The position numbers were made by a program, and so were the translations under genes. 64,000 nt of DNA. Origin: Echinococcus granulosus. Its lineage: Eukaryota; Platyhelminthes; Cestoda; Cyclophyllidea; Taeniidae. The notes beneath the pieces were generated by a model. That model ran no database searches. It was not told the origin of the DNA and worked only from the letters and a program-made list of their open reading frames with translations. Positions 49,301 through 61,661 of this stretch are shown here, one piece after another; positions within the stretch are counted from its first letter, which is position 1; each line of letters opens with the position of its first letter. The DNA lies in NCBI RefSeq assembly GCF_000524195.1, contig NW_020170522.1, forward strand, positions 2,780 through 66,779, given 5' to 3'.

Positions 49301-52110
49301 GCGTAAGTGGAGGTGTTGTCGCAAGAGGCAAATCAATCGACCACTTCAACACCTAATACCCAAATCTCGTAGTAAATGTGCTAGATTACTCGTTACTATG
49401 CTCATGGCACGGTCACTACTTTCCTCATGTTCCAAAACTGTGCACTATAACTTTGCTGCACGCGAAATATAGCTAGAGGCGAGGTTGCCTTTGACACCTT
49501 ACTTCCAGTAAACAATCGCTAAGTGGAACACTACATTCTGGTTGTCCCGTGTGACGGCCACCTTGAAAACAGAACATAAAGCAATGCATGGAATTTCACC
49601 ATTTGAATGAAACGACATTTGTTGCTACTGACAGACAAGTTAAATGAAACCAAACCGTCAAATCTCATTAACTACAGCAATTTCATTCTAAAGGCAAAAT
49701 TCTCTCCTCCCCTCTGACCTTTGCTACCACCATCAGCACGTGTGGACCGAAAGGCAGGTCGCAAAAATTGCAGAAACCAAACAGTACCCAACCCATGCAC
49801 CTTCTCACATTGTTCAGGACGTTAGCGCAAATCAGCAATGAGCACACAGAAAATGCAACTAACCAGAAAATTCACAATTTCTGCTTGGACATACTTGTGG
49901 AAGCAATGAGGAGTTTACCACGAGTTTCTACAGATAAATAGACGCGAGACAGATAGCTAAAGAGAAGTAGAGACGGGCAGCAGGGGAGATAGATGATAGG
50001 AAAAAAAGTGAGCATGCACAGTGTCATAGTATTGCATGACGGTTATGAGAGGCACAGATAAACGTCTCTAATCTCTGGAAAATGCATTCAGTGCACCGCA
50101 AAACTCATTAGGCTGCCGTTCTCCCAACTAGCCCATTGCGCTGACAATCGCTTTTTAAAAAACCGCAATGAATTGCTGTGAATCGTCACTTGCCATATGA
50201 ACTCGTTCCCACTATCAACAACAAATAAAACTCCGTAACAAGGGTAGGATGTTACACTGTTGTTGGTTGCTCATTGCCATAAGTAGAAAATGACGTTTCT
50301 CCCCAATCATTCCCAGTTGATGAGAATGGTAATCCATTATTCGTCATTAGTAAACAAAACAGGGACTCACCGAGTCGAAAGTGATGTGCCGCATGGAAGC
50401 TTAGAGCTGCGATGAACTACCGCCATTACGGCATGGATAAGACACCGTACTGCACTCGCCATCTCGTCATATCTACAACGGTGACAGTCACAATAAGATA
50501 ACATCCCGATCTCTCCACTTTGGCCCATTGCCACAATAGAAAGCTCATCATAACAGCTTTGGATATTAGAAAAGAATATGGAGTGGGAAAAACCCCAGAG
50601 CTCAGTGAGAAATGGGAAATAGCCTTGATTTCTCGAGATGATCATCAATTAACATGCGTCAGAAATTAAAGCCGAGATGTGCTGCTAAGGTTAGAGCAGA
50701 ATGGGAATCGACACCTTCAACCGCAAAGTGCAACATACCAAGGACCACAAATCTAAACCAAGTCTTGGACCGAAATGTAATTTAACTGGTTTCTGCTAAC
50801 TCAGGGATCGCCCCTCTGCGCACTCTGACCACGTTTCCCCAACCATCGTAGGCGCACGTTGACCCTACGCCTACATAAGCAGTGGGATAAAACAAAACAA
50901 AGATAACATGATTCCAGTCTTACTCACAAAAGTAGGTTAGGCTGCGGTAAGACGTAAAATATTCGTACTTTTTTGGTTCTGAGTAGAAATCGAGCCGGTT
51001 TTCCTTGTTGTAGTGCCGTCTTTATGCCTGGAAAATGGTAATGATCGCATTGCCAAGCTCCTTTGCCAAAATATAGACCAAACGGCAAAATTTGTAAACG
51101 AAGACACGAATTGGTAAATTAAATTACTCTGTCTGATCCCCTAATAAATGAACGGTAATCTGATTTCATGGGGGTATTTGGATAGCATTGGAGCAAATTT
51201 CATTAGTTAGGCATAAAACGTGATCTGTTTTGGGTACAGACTAGAGCAACACCTCTGTACAATTTGATGGTGAGATAGTAGATATGTCAAATATAATCGT
51301 ACGCCTCCCATAAAGCACTTTTCCTCCTGCAAGTTAGGTGCTTATAATAAAAACTACCGCTTTAAAGTGAAGTTTAGAGAAAGTGTAAAAATCCACCAGT
51401 TTATATTGTCCCTTGCCTTTTTTAAGTGTGCTGCCGTGAAAATTGTCATAACGATCACTGGATAGCAATTGGGTAGTTGTATTTATACCCGTAGAGCATA
51501 TTTCAAAATTTTCCTGAGCAGTGTAATTTCATGTATTCTTTGCACTTCGGGTATTTCTTTTTTAAGAATTAGTCTCTTTTACAATAATGGATGTGTTTTA
51601 AAAAATGCGTGCAAATTAAGTGAACAGGGTGGGAAATGGCGTCCATCTTAGCTTGTTTTTGTAGACCATCAATTCCGTAACAAAAATATCTCGTCAGTTT
51701 TAGTTGTAGGTATTGAAGCAAACTTCTGCATCGTGATGAGTGAGAAATAATCGTATGTAGGTGTCATTCTGTTTTCTTACTCACCGTTCCCATATTTTCC
51801 AACAACCCATGCAGTATTCTTTCTGTTAAATTTTGATGGATACGTACTTGGTCGAAGTATGCCATCCCCCACCATCGTGTGTGTATAGCCATATTCTATT
51901 GCCGAAGACCGTTATCTAGGCCCCGTTATTATAACCGAATTTACAACATCAGTGAGAAATGTAAAATAGCCACTTTTTTAAATCGGTGCGGATCTTGTAC
52001 ATGAGTCGATTTTCGTATAAATTTTTTTAAAAGTCCGATTCTAACGCTACCTCACGTTTTTCTTAGATTTGTAATTACTAGTTTTTCGAAGTTATTTTTA
52101 ATGAGTAGTT
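46331..52110. other. Intergenic region with repeat R4 and no supported gene
   Basis: Part of it (46840-47530) is a diverged copy of repeat R4 at 30.0-31.3 kb. A 130-codon ORF at 48790-49182 starts with ATG and a hydrophobic stretch but ends in a His/Thr/Cys-rich simple-sequence tail (ACACTCATACATG-type repeats), so I do not call it. From about 51.0 kb the DNA becomes AT-rich and leads into the DNAAF1 gene. Confidence 0.45.
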
Positions 52111-52152
52111 TTGTCACTAGTGAAGAAAATTTTAATTTCGTAAATTTTAGGA
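52111..52152 (+). promoter_or_regulatory. Splice acceptor abutting the DNAAF1 start, candidate trans-splice site
   Basis: A T-rich run followed by AAATTTTAG ends two bases before the start codon (TTTTAG/GAATGAGTAG). An acceptor this close to the ATG with no matching coding exon upstream is what spliced-leader trans-splicing in flatworms looks like. A cis-spliced 5' UTR intron would look the same. Confidence 0.4.
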
Positions 52153-55100
52153 ATGAGTAGTGATACTGAGCAAGTGTCATTTTCGACAGCACTCGAAGAG
52201 ACCTTCTTCGATGCCGTAGAGGATATAAAATGTAATTCATCCCAACTTGTTCCGGAAGTTCCAGTTGAACTCTCTTTCCAGGATTGCAACAATGAAGCTG
52301 AAACGGGTTTAGTTAATACATCTGACACCTCAATGAAGCTCCTCAACGAGACGTATTCTCTATCTGCAGAAACATCTCCTTTGTTGGACAATCCTCTGCC
52401 CTACTTAGACGACGCTATCAAGTCTATTCAAGTTTTGTCCTCAGACCCAGTCATTTATTTGAGAAATTCGCCACCAGCTCCTTCCTCTACCCTTTCTCAA
52501 AATCCAAAGCAAAATTTTGGTTCCATAAATTCGTCAGATTTGGTAAATCTCAACATTAGAGAGACCCATGGTGGTGTCTGCACAGCTCCGACTCCCTCAA
52601 AAGAAGATCAGACCACAGTAGATCAGATCGGCTACCTTCCCTCATTTCCTGTTGAATTTCATGGAGTCGAAAAAGTTGAGACCACCCAGCCCGTTGTTGA
52701 TGCTGGCAACAATGACAGTGAAGCTGAAGTGTTCGAATTTCGTGGAATAAGTGATAGATTTGGTCTTACTACAGAATCAGCAAACGTTGTTAATTTTATT
52801 AGCGATGAGCAATTCATGACTGAAACGGAGAAATATACAAGCATTTCCATGGAGGAAAAAGCGGTTTCTGAAGATTTAAATAACGACTTAAATGAGCCAG
52901 AAAATGTTACCATAGACCGGGAATTAATCAGCAAATTGGACGATGCGACTTCCCAACAGGTCGAAACAGTTGAATTCGACGTTTCTCATGAAATTGAGGA
53001 TGCAAATGAAGTTGCAGATACCATAAATGGGGTAGATGGTAATTTCGACGAAAAAGTGGTCAAACCTATTGCCCCCGTTGATACAGCCGACCAAGGATGT
53101 GACGATACTATTGCAGATGCTACGGCTGAAACCGAGGTGGATAACAATGGCACAAGTGTCAAGATGGACACCGAAGGTGTTGAAGCGGAGCAAACGGTGC
53201 TTGAAATTTTGGAGGAATATCGAGAAAAACGCAAGCCGAATCCCCCCAAACGAATGCTCACGGCTGAGGAAGACGCAGCCAGAAATAAGTGGCCAAGGTA
53301 GTTCTCTAATTTCTGTGAATTCGTCCGAATCGAGTATTGAGGATCAGTGTAAGAAAATGCTAATTTCGAACAGTCGGCCAAAAATCAGTTTCCATAAAAG
53401 TTGCTGTAACAACGTGCTTAAATAATTTGTCATAACTCGCTAAGGTATTCTGTAGTATTATGGGTGGTGAAACCAAATATTTTGCATTTTTTTATTTACA
53501 TTGACATTTCCATGTATTCACATTTATTTAGAATGACAAAGGAGGTGCTTCGAAAAATTTGCAAAGAACAAAAACTCTACCAAACGCCCTACCTTAATGA
53601 TATTCTCTACTTGCACTATCGAGGTTTGATCCTGCTTTTTTGGCATGATTTTTGGGGCAAATAAATATGGTTTCTGCTATTTGTGATTTGCCTGCAGGCT
53701 TTGGATGGATTGAGAATTTGGAGGACTACACAGGTCTGCGATGTCTCTTTCTTGATGTCAACGGGATCGATGAGATTGCAGGACTAGAATACCAAACGGA
53801 GATGCGTTGTCTCTTCATGTCGAAGAATCTCATTCGACAAATCGAAAACCTCGACCATATGGTCCACCTGGACACTCTGGATGTTAGCCATAATATGATT
53901 TCAAAAATTGAAAATCTTTGTGAGTCTAATAGCACTGTAGGAAGATCATTTATTAAAGTGGTGGATCATCCGATTTTCTGACAAAATTGTGATTTCCACC
54001 TGGCTGTCAGCCGCTTTTTAAACAATTCTATGCAACTTTAACATGATGAACGCTTGATATTTAATTAGGAGAATCATGTATGCATCCACCATCCTTTAGA
54101 TCTAAAATCTCTCCAGGATTTCAGGTGAAGTAAATTTTTTTGGGGCTGATGAATCAAACAACAAAGTGCCTAACCGTTTGCGATTCTGCTCAAAATTAAA
54201 TCTTTTAAGATGTTTGACGATTTTGTTTTCTAATGCCTTGCCAAACTCATCCAATAAATAAAATCAACATCTTTATAATCACGGCTTCTCGATTTATAAA
54301 TTCCCCCATGAAGATGAAGTAGAAGATCTGGATGGCAGAAGTTGCGAGTGTCATGTGTGTCCCTTGGCCCCAGGTCGGGTATCAGAACGGCCTAAACATA
54401 GGGCTAACATTGTCAAAGCCAAATTTCTCAATTTCTTGATCCGTTGTCCGTGTTATTAATAGCTAGAAATCTCGATTAGGGATATGCCGTCGTTGGCATG
54501 AGCTAAACTGCATACCACCAAGTAAGGTGGAAATGCTCACTTATTGTTTAAATGCACACTGATATTAAATACTATTGTTTTATTAAGGCAAAAGATTTTT
54601 TTTGCGAAAAAAATCAACATAGAAGTGTCAGTTTGGCTATGAGTTATGTGTCGAATTTCATAGCAATGCTACCAGTCCTAAAGAAGTTGGTCATTTCTCA
54701 CAACAAACTCGAAACTCTGGAGGGCATTTTGCACCTTCGCGAATGCAAAGCTCTGACTGTCGTTGATCTTCAGCAGAACCGGATTGACAACTCTGCAGTT
54801 CTGGAGGAGATCTTTGCTCAAATGCCCAATCTGGTAGGCCATTGCTTTTTATCTCCCTCCGCCTCCTTTTTCTTCAATGGGGTCTAATTTCTTGTTACCC
54901 TCTTTGTAGCGGGTCCTCTACAACCAAGGCAACCCTTTTGTTCGAGAAGTGAAGTACTATAGGAAGAATTTCATCAATCAATGTGTGAGTGAAACTAAGA
55001 GTAGGCGCTTTGAATGACTTGCAACACATCGAAAAGTGGAGTCTTCTTTCCCTTGTAGAAAGAATTAACCTACCTGGATGATAGGCCCGTTTTCCCAAAG

Positions 55101-58100
55101 GACAGGGCATGTGCCGAGGCATTGTGAGTTGTATGTAGATTTTGACAGATGTCATTTCCATCGCTAGATGACTAAATTATTAGCTTCGGTGAAATGAATA
55201 CGAGGTCACTAGAGGATCTGAAAAGCCTATCATTTAAGAACGTTAATGTCTGGTTAATGTGTCTACACCAGTGATAGGCCCCCAATGACTTGAATTCCCA
55301 AAAGCGGTTATCCATCTCCGTAAATATTCAACGGTAAAATTCTTCCTAATCAGTCGTAACATGACTAAATTAGCTGCAAAATAAAACTTAACGGTGTTGC
55401 TTATTTTTCCTTCCCAAGCTACTGCGGTGGACCAGATGAAGAGTGTCGTGTCCGCAAGGAGCTCAATGATGCCGAACACAAACGACTTATGGATAGCTGC
55501 AACTGTACACGGTTCTATTCTCTTCGATTAGTTAACATAAAAAAATTTATCTAGACATTGATAAGGCCATGACAATGTTATGCATAATTATTACTTGGCT
55601 TAGTGTCAGAGTAGCACGTGAGTTACCCAGTCCCGTTGGTCAATTCCGACCATATTAATAGATTAGGGATACCCATCAATGTTGCAAACCTACTCTTAGT
55701 TGACAATAATTCCTCTGAGAGTTGCTTGTTGACGAACCTATGAAATGAAACTTCCATAGGGTTAACAGAGCGACGCAAGAAAATAGAGGCGGCGAATCAG
55801 GAGAAGGAGCTAGTGGAAAAGGCCAGAGGGGAAAATCTTCCCACTGACGACATCCATGTAAATCCAGAGGATATGGACTGGCTCTACGGAGCAGAGCAGT
55901 TGAAACAACCCAACACGGCGGGCGGAGATGTTCAGGACGTCTCAATTCAAGATACTGCTGCATCTGCACCTCCGGTTGATAGCATGGAGACTGAGAATTC
56001 AACTGTTGACGCTCTTAATGATGACGACGCTAGCACTGAAAGTGAGATTGAGGAATTCACTCCCTCTAAAGTATTGAGGCAGATGGAAGAACAAAATATT
56101 GATCATGCGGAGTCGTTTTCCGTGCCAGTAAGTTTACTTGCGGTCTGGAGCGATTTCTGATCGCCTATTCCATTTAAGCAGCTTCTGATTGGTTGGCTTG
56201 ACTTCTTTTTAATAGATTGATACAGACCAATCGGATGAGCCTGTTGTGGAAGTAAGTATGCCTACTCTACAGGCCGAAAAGGCTTCTTCGAAGTCACTAT
56301 TCGAAGAATGTGATGATTTCAGTTGGAAGTCGAAACTACTTATCATGAAAGGTATGCCTTTCAATTTACCTTTCCTTGGTAACTTGCCTCATTGCGGATG
56401 TAATGAAGCGTATTTTTAAGGTTCTTTTTTGGATTTTCCACACATTGGTTTCTTTTTTAATGTCACCATGCTTTGATATTCGTCTGTATGATAAAAATGA
56501 CATTTGAGTTATTTATTTTTAAGTCAAAGTTGTATAATTTTAGATTCTCCCTCCACACTCGGATCGCCTAAATCGGTGTTTGTTGAGGAACTCGGAATTT
56601 CAGCTGAAGGTAGTCCGATTCCTATTTCCGAATAACACGGAAAAGAAGTTTTGCTAACCTCTTTATGTAGACCAGTAGAGTTAGGTATCCAATTTAGGCA
56701 GTGTATCCTTGGAAGGTAAAGGAATACTTTTTGGTAATTCAATCGTTGTTTGTATTTAATTTTGTGGGTGCGGTAGAAATTGGGAAAATCGCCCTTTGAG
56801 ATCGGATTTGCTTTCTGCTCCCACTAATGTAGCCCCCTAGACTCCTCTGAAACCGAAAGAAGTTGTAGTACTGGGGCAGAATATGTAGTATCGACATACG
56901 GTAAGGCTTTGGGCTACTGGCGTGGCCCGGAAGCCAATCCACCCGGCGAAGGTATAACGGCAGAGCGCCTCCAGTTACCACTGTACCAAAAACCGAGAGT
57001 TAAATAAGCTCCCAACCTATTGCATGGTTCCTCTCACTTTTGCGTTTCATTTCCTGCATTCGCATTGGCCAGCCTCCTTCATGAGCCATCGTATCATGGA
57101 ACTAAGAAGATACCTAACTGCAACTTCACTGATTCCTCTTGACAATTCTATGAGATCTAGAGTTTACTTCTGTATGGGAAGCAGATATGAAGATGGAGGA
57201 ATGCGCCAATTATTCAGTGTGTCCATAGCTAGTCGTAGGAACACTGGCCTAAAAGTTGAGTCCTACAACAAAAGACGGCGTTTTTAACATCATTCCTTAG
57301 GAATAAGGCTTTGCGTCTGTTCCTCCTTGTCACTATTCCCACTTCAGTGCTGATTGGGCGTATCTCTCCGGGCTCTATCCAGTTAGCGGAGAAGTGGAGG
57401 AGGCATTGCGAGTTCACATGATTGCCATCCTTTCGTAGGCACCGTTGATAACTCCATAACAGACTTTTCCAGACGGTTCACGGCTAGTACGTCTTAGGTT
57501 GGTAAAAGCTTTCCTACAGATTGAGGAACTGGGGGTAGTCACCGATTCACCCTCAGCATATGCGCTTCTTCCACTTAGTTAGGTTTTATCATCTAGCGGT
57601 TGAAATCGCGGAAGTTGTCCTTTCGGATCGAATTTTCTTTCCGTTGCCACTAATGTATTCCCCGAGACTTCTCTGATGACGAAGGAAGACATAGTACTTG
57701 GGCAAAGTATGTATTTTTGACTTATAGTAGGGCCTAAGAGTCTACTGGCATGGCCCAGAGGCCAGTCCACCAGACGAAGTCACAATTATGCAAGGCGCCT
57801 AAGTGAACCGTTTGTACAATTACTCTCTCAATTTCATTGTTTACTTAAATCTATTGGATAGTTGATTAAGAAATAATAGTTTCAAATTGTGATATTTTTT
57901 AAAAAAATGCCTCCAAATGTTTTGTTTCGTTTTAGAAGAATCAAAAGGAAAAGTGACCCTTAAAGTGCCTCTTATTGAAGAAATTTTAGGTGAATTAATA
58001 CAATTTACTCATTACCGATTAAAAAATATTCAACTGAAAAGCACATAAAAACTGTTAATCACTTTTTGTGCATATTGACTCCAGGCAGTTTTATTATTTT

Positions 58101-58270
58101 TTACTCTTTCCCTACTTCTATAACAAAATTCTCTTCCATGTTTTGCTTTCATATTTTGTGCCTACCAAGTAACGTTTACCGTCGTTGAGCTTGGAGTTAG
58201 AAGTTTTGTTCATCTTCTGCTAGCACAGTGATAATTCAGGTGTTCCAGGTAGCATCAATTCGAAGTAGGC
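52153..58270 (+). CDS. DNAAF1: Dynein axonemal assembly factor 1 (LRRC50-like), 12 exons
   Basis: A leucine-rich-repeat protein needed in the cytoplasm to preassemble axonemal dynein arms for motile cilia and flagella. Exons: 52153-53297, 53532-53623, 53698-53919, 54664-54833, 54910-54984, 55059-55123, 55419-55504, 55760-56127, 56216-56351, 56544-56609, 57936-57989, 58251-58270. Phases agree throughout and total 2499 nt, 832 residues. Residues 1-381 are an acidic, Ser/Glu-rich extension, much longer than the roughly 100 residues before the core in human. The conserved core starts [19 protein letters not shown] (383 on), then [20 protein letters not shown] and SDS22-type repeats (IRQIENL, ISKIENL, LETLEG). 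The LRR cap [18 protein letters not shown] lies near 572-589. After it come a basic coiled-coil-like stretch ([20 protein letters not shown]) and an acidic tail ending EEILGSINSK. The core is unmistakable; the last three small exons are inferred from phase. Confidence 0.93.
56755..57840 (+). mobile_element. TRIM-like element 1 inside a DNAAF1 intron
   Basis: Two related direct repeats, about 56755-57015 and 57590-57810, flank an internal region of about 575 bp. Shared bases include CGGATTTGCTTTCTG / CGAATTTTCTTTCCG, then CCACTAATGTA, GTAGTACTGGGGCA / ATAGTACTTGGGCA, and CTACTGGCGTGGCCCGGAAG / CTACTGGCATGGCCCAGAGG. Total length near 1.1 kb with no coding domain fits a terminal-repeat retrotransposon in miniature, a class described in taeniid tapeworms that depends on autonomous elements. 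The exact LTR ends, primer site and target duplication are not resolved. The repeat may start about 70 bp later, near TGTAGCCCCCTAG (56826). It sits between the DNAAF1 exons ending at 56609 and starting at 57936, in the gene's orientation. Confidence 0.6.
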
Positions 58271-58277
58271 GTAGAAG

Positions 58278-58550
58278 TTGAAGGACAACATGATTACGTC
58301 GTACATTGAACCTGATCACCTTTTAGATGATTATGAAATCACCGAATCTGTGAGAGCCAGAGACGATGACGAAGCTTCGCCCCAAGCCCTGGTGGAGGAT
58401 GTTGAGGATGGAAGGAGTGAGGAGATGGAGCGTGGAAGCAGTAAAGAGGGGGATCTCTTGAAGTGTCAAATCCTCGAGGCAGCAGCAAGTGTTGGTTCGA
58501 CAGATCCCAAATTCAGCAACTACAACGTGTTTTGTGCCAATCAAGAGTAG
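58278..58550 (+). CDS. Small acidic ORF just downstream of the DNAAF1 stop
   Basis: An ATG-initiated frame of 90 codons, rich in Asp and Glu (DHLLDDYEITESVRARDDDE), starts eight bases after the modelled DNAAF1 stop in another frame. A TAG just upstream closes this frame, and an acceptor-like GCGTAG/AAGTTG lies between them. Two readings are possible. One is an alternative last exon of DNAAF1, reached in phase 0 from the exon ending at 56127 or from an internal donor GAA/GTAAGT near 56252; the acidic composition fits a DNAAF1 tail. The other is the second cistron of a trans-spliced pair. No domain is recognised, and it could be 3' UTR. Confidence 0.4.
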   Translation: MKDNMITSYIEPDHLLDDYEITESVRARDDDEASPQALVEDVEDGRSEEMERGSSKEGDLLKCQILEAAASVGSTDPKFSNYNVFCANQE

Positions 58551-59750
58551 CAGGCCAAAGGAGCCTTGTTGCTGTTTAATTTCTTAGACACTTTGTATCA
58601 TTTGTTACGGTAAAAACACAGACTGAGTCCCCACTCCGCCTGTTGTCTTCACACACGGGTATCATTTTGCGGACGAATGTGAAGGGTGGTTGATTACTCG
58701 TGTAAGCTAGAGCTTAAATTCTTTATAACTATTTTCTTCAGTCAGTTGATGATTTTCTTCCGGAGGTTGAGGTGTATACACATTTTTACTTCCACTGAGC
58801 ATTATCCACACCAATCTCGGATTAGCTCTACTATTTCGGGGCTAGACTAGTCACCTCCCAGAACCATCCCCCCCACAACCGTGTTGGCAATCTAGGCGAT
58901 GAGTTTTTTTGGGTATCTGTTGCGGTCTGGGTGAGATTTTTTCCAAAGTAGTGTCCTAATGCGCTATCGTCATCTAGTACCCCCCTTTGGCGCGGAATTA
59001 ATTGCCAAGACTTCCTCACCTGTTTCCATCCTCGATCAGCAATTCAAATTTTACAAAGGATTATGACGTGTTTGCGTGGTTCTTTACCTGCTTTGCTTCA
59101 TGCTTTGACAAGTTTTGTTCTGAAATCATTAAATTTCTTTGCGTTTTTTAGTGCTTTAGCTACCCAGTGACACTTTGATAAAACCGTTGGTCTTTTTAGC
59201 GCGATGTAACAAGGGCTGCTGGAGCTAGGCTTTGTCGTGCCAACCGCGAACTGCGCATTGGCTAACCAGGTGCCATCGGAGGGTTTTAGAACTTGCTCAA
59301 AACGACAGTGCCGGGAAAAACATTTCAACTGTTCATCCCAAATTAGCATTAAATCAGTTTGCAATTTTCTTTTTCAAATTTAAGTGGATTATTCGCCACG
59401 GACCGGAATGGTGAACCACAACTACTAGCATCAGGGTCCAGTTTCAACCTGGTTGAATAGTACCACCGTGACGTAGGGATGCGCCAGGAAGGCTGGTTTA
59501 TCCAGCCGGCGGGAGTGCAAGACATTCATTTCTCTTTTTCCATCAGGAGACGTTAAATAAATCCCTCTTTTATGCCAGTACACTTACTGATGATAAGATG
59601 CCTCAATTGACCCTTATTTACCATTTACTAGATCTGTGAGATTTGGTTCTCAGTACATATTTTAAAAATATTTTGATCACAGTAGTATTACAGGTTTGAG
59701 TAAAGAAGTAGTTCAAAATCCAAACACAAGACCCAATCACACAGAGAAAG
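58551..59750. other. 3' flank of DNAAF1, unassigned
   Basis: No motif or supported exon. Small ORFs at 58831-59019 and 59098-59364 (-) show nothing recognisable. Confidence 0.45.
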
Positions 59751-59754
59751 CTGT

Positions 59755-60900
59755 GACTCTCACATTGCCCCAGAATTCGATGAAAGAAGATATTACAATA
59801 CAAGGGCAAAGTATGCATTGCCGATGACAGTTGAGGTCGGGTGGGGTCTGGAGGTCAACGCACCGGGGGGAAGTACAATGACCCTGCTCTTTAGTGTCCG
59901 CGTCACCAAAACGAAGAGTTAAGCAAACAATCAAAGTATTACCTAACTCCCCCTCCCTCTGCATTTGAGGATAGATTTCGGGCCTCCTCATGGTCAACCT
60001 ATCACGTCGGTCATCAGAAGGTAGTCGGCGCTGTAAGAAATAACACCCGTGCTCGTGAGGCCAAAACAGTCAGCCAAACTATCAATTGCATGGCCCTTCA
60101 CCCCATCCCTCCTCCTCCTCCTCCTCCTCCTTTGAGTAATGTCCCCAGTACTCCCCTTGGCCAACCACCCACACCAGTCATTGAATTTGCACACAAACGA
60201 AGTATTCGTTCTCAGCTTAACTGATCCCTCCCGACGATTCCACAGAAACTGGAGTTTCGTCTGTTTGGGAACCGTATTAAGAGAAAAAAGTGTGGTGGCC
60301 ATCACTGCGTCCATCGCTAGGCGTAAGAACACTGACCTAACAGCAGACTTATGAAGGTTCCGTGTCTATGCCTCGTTGCCACTTTGTTCTCACCTCATTG
60401 CTCCCCGGCCATGTCTATCTGTGTTCCATCCAGCTTGTAGAGAGGTGGAGGAGGACATGGACATCTTCATACAGGTACCGTGGACACCTTCGTAACGAGC
60501 TTTTCCATATGGCTCACAGCTACTACCGCTTCAAATGGTAATAGCATTCCTACGGAATACAGGACTGGAGTGGTTGCCGAAGGTGGACATCATTTTTAAC
60601 CCTTCTGTTGGGGTTCCTTGCAGATTCGCCCATCTGCAGTAACACGCACTTCTTCCGTTAAGTTAAGGACAAGCATTTGGGAATGGAAATCGAGAAATTT
60701 GCCCTTTAGGATCGGCTTCGCTTTCCACTGCTACCGATGTTGCACTCCGAGTTTTTCCTGCAGATAAAAGAAGACATAATACTCAAGCAGAATATCTAAC
60801 TTTGACGTTTTGAAAGACATGGGAGCTACCAGCACGGCCTCTTGGTCATGCCGCTGGTGGAAGTACAATAGTTATGCCGTTGTGATGGAAACGAAGTTGG
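59755..60900 (+). mobile_element. TRIM-like element 2
   Basis: The left repeat at about 59755-59945 (GATGAAAGAAGATATTAC, GGGCAAAGTATG, CACCGGGGGGAAGTACAATG, CACCAAAACGAAGAGTTAA) and right repeat at about 60680-60900 (GGATCGGCTTCGCTTTCCAC, AGAAGACATAATACTCAAGC, GGAAGTACAATAG) belong to the LTR-like family. The internal region is homologous to element 1 in order: CTAGTCGTAGGAACACTGGC / CTAGGCGTAAGAACACTGAC, then GAGAAGTGGAGGAGGCATTG / GAGAGGTGGAGGAGGACATG. It carries a (CTC)n tract near 60109-60131. The copy is diverged and non-coding. Confidence 0.6.
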
Positions 60901-61650
60901 ACGCGAACGATAGGACTGGAGGTCAGTATGGAGTGACACAAACACGGCTCAGAGTCAGGAACCTTTGAGACAACCACTGAGTCCATACAATCATCTTTGA
61001 AACTAAAACAATTACCTGTTACACAGCAAGTTGGATATTTACCGGAACTGCTCGATACGCGGTGATCTGTCGCTTCATCGAAGAGGTAATTGACTGTAAA
61101 TTACAGTCCTGGTCTACAGCACGACCTCCAAATCAGGCCAGCCACCTTCGAATCCTCCCATACATTATTAACACATTCTTCCATAACACTCTGACCCGCA
61201 ACAAATTCGGTGAGGACTCCAGACGCTACACGATATCCCACAACAAAAGCAGGAGCTGTACACCTTTTCCATTCCTGATCCTGCCTCGTCATTTGTCCGG
61301 ACCATGGTGAGGTTGCAGGACCTACATGGATGTTCTAATCTAGCTTCACGCCATAGCGCAAAATTTGAGATTGACACGATTTTGATAGCCCTTCCGTTGC
61401 GAGTTCCGCTGAAGCCTCCCCTTATAATGCTTTGGCGTAGCACCGAGCCGATGGTATCAGCACTGGTGTCATTCCTCAGAAGTGAGTACGCTAAAGTTGC
61501 TATCAACGTAACACCCAGGTCCAATAATACAGGAATATGAAAACAGTCTCCACCGTAAATTCCAGAAGCTTCGCTTAAGCATCATTGCTACGTTCAGATT
61601 TTAAGAAAAAATCCGAAATCCTCACTGGAACATTACTAGCCGTATTGAAA
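60901..61650. other. Intergenic stretch, unassigned
   Basis: A 118-codon minus-strand frame at 61168-61524 has a hydrophobic start and many cysteines towards its end. Its cysteine spacing matches no family I know and the frame overlaps other ORFs, so it is not called. Confidence 0.35.
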
Positions 61651-61661
61651 AGTATCTGCTT

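Noticed and set aside
56252..56351. Splitting the DNAAF1 exon 56216-56351 at the strong donor GAA/GTAAGT with an acceptor at TTTCAG/TTGG
   Set aside because: The resulting phase would bring a stop in the next exon (56544), whereas the unsplit exon keeps the frame open to the end; it stays possible only for an alternative isoform.
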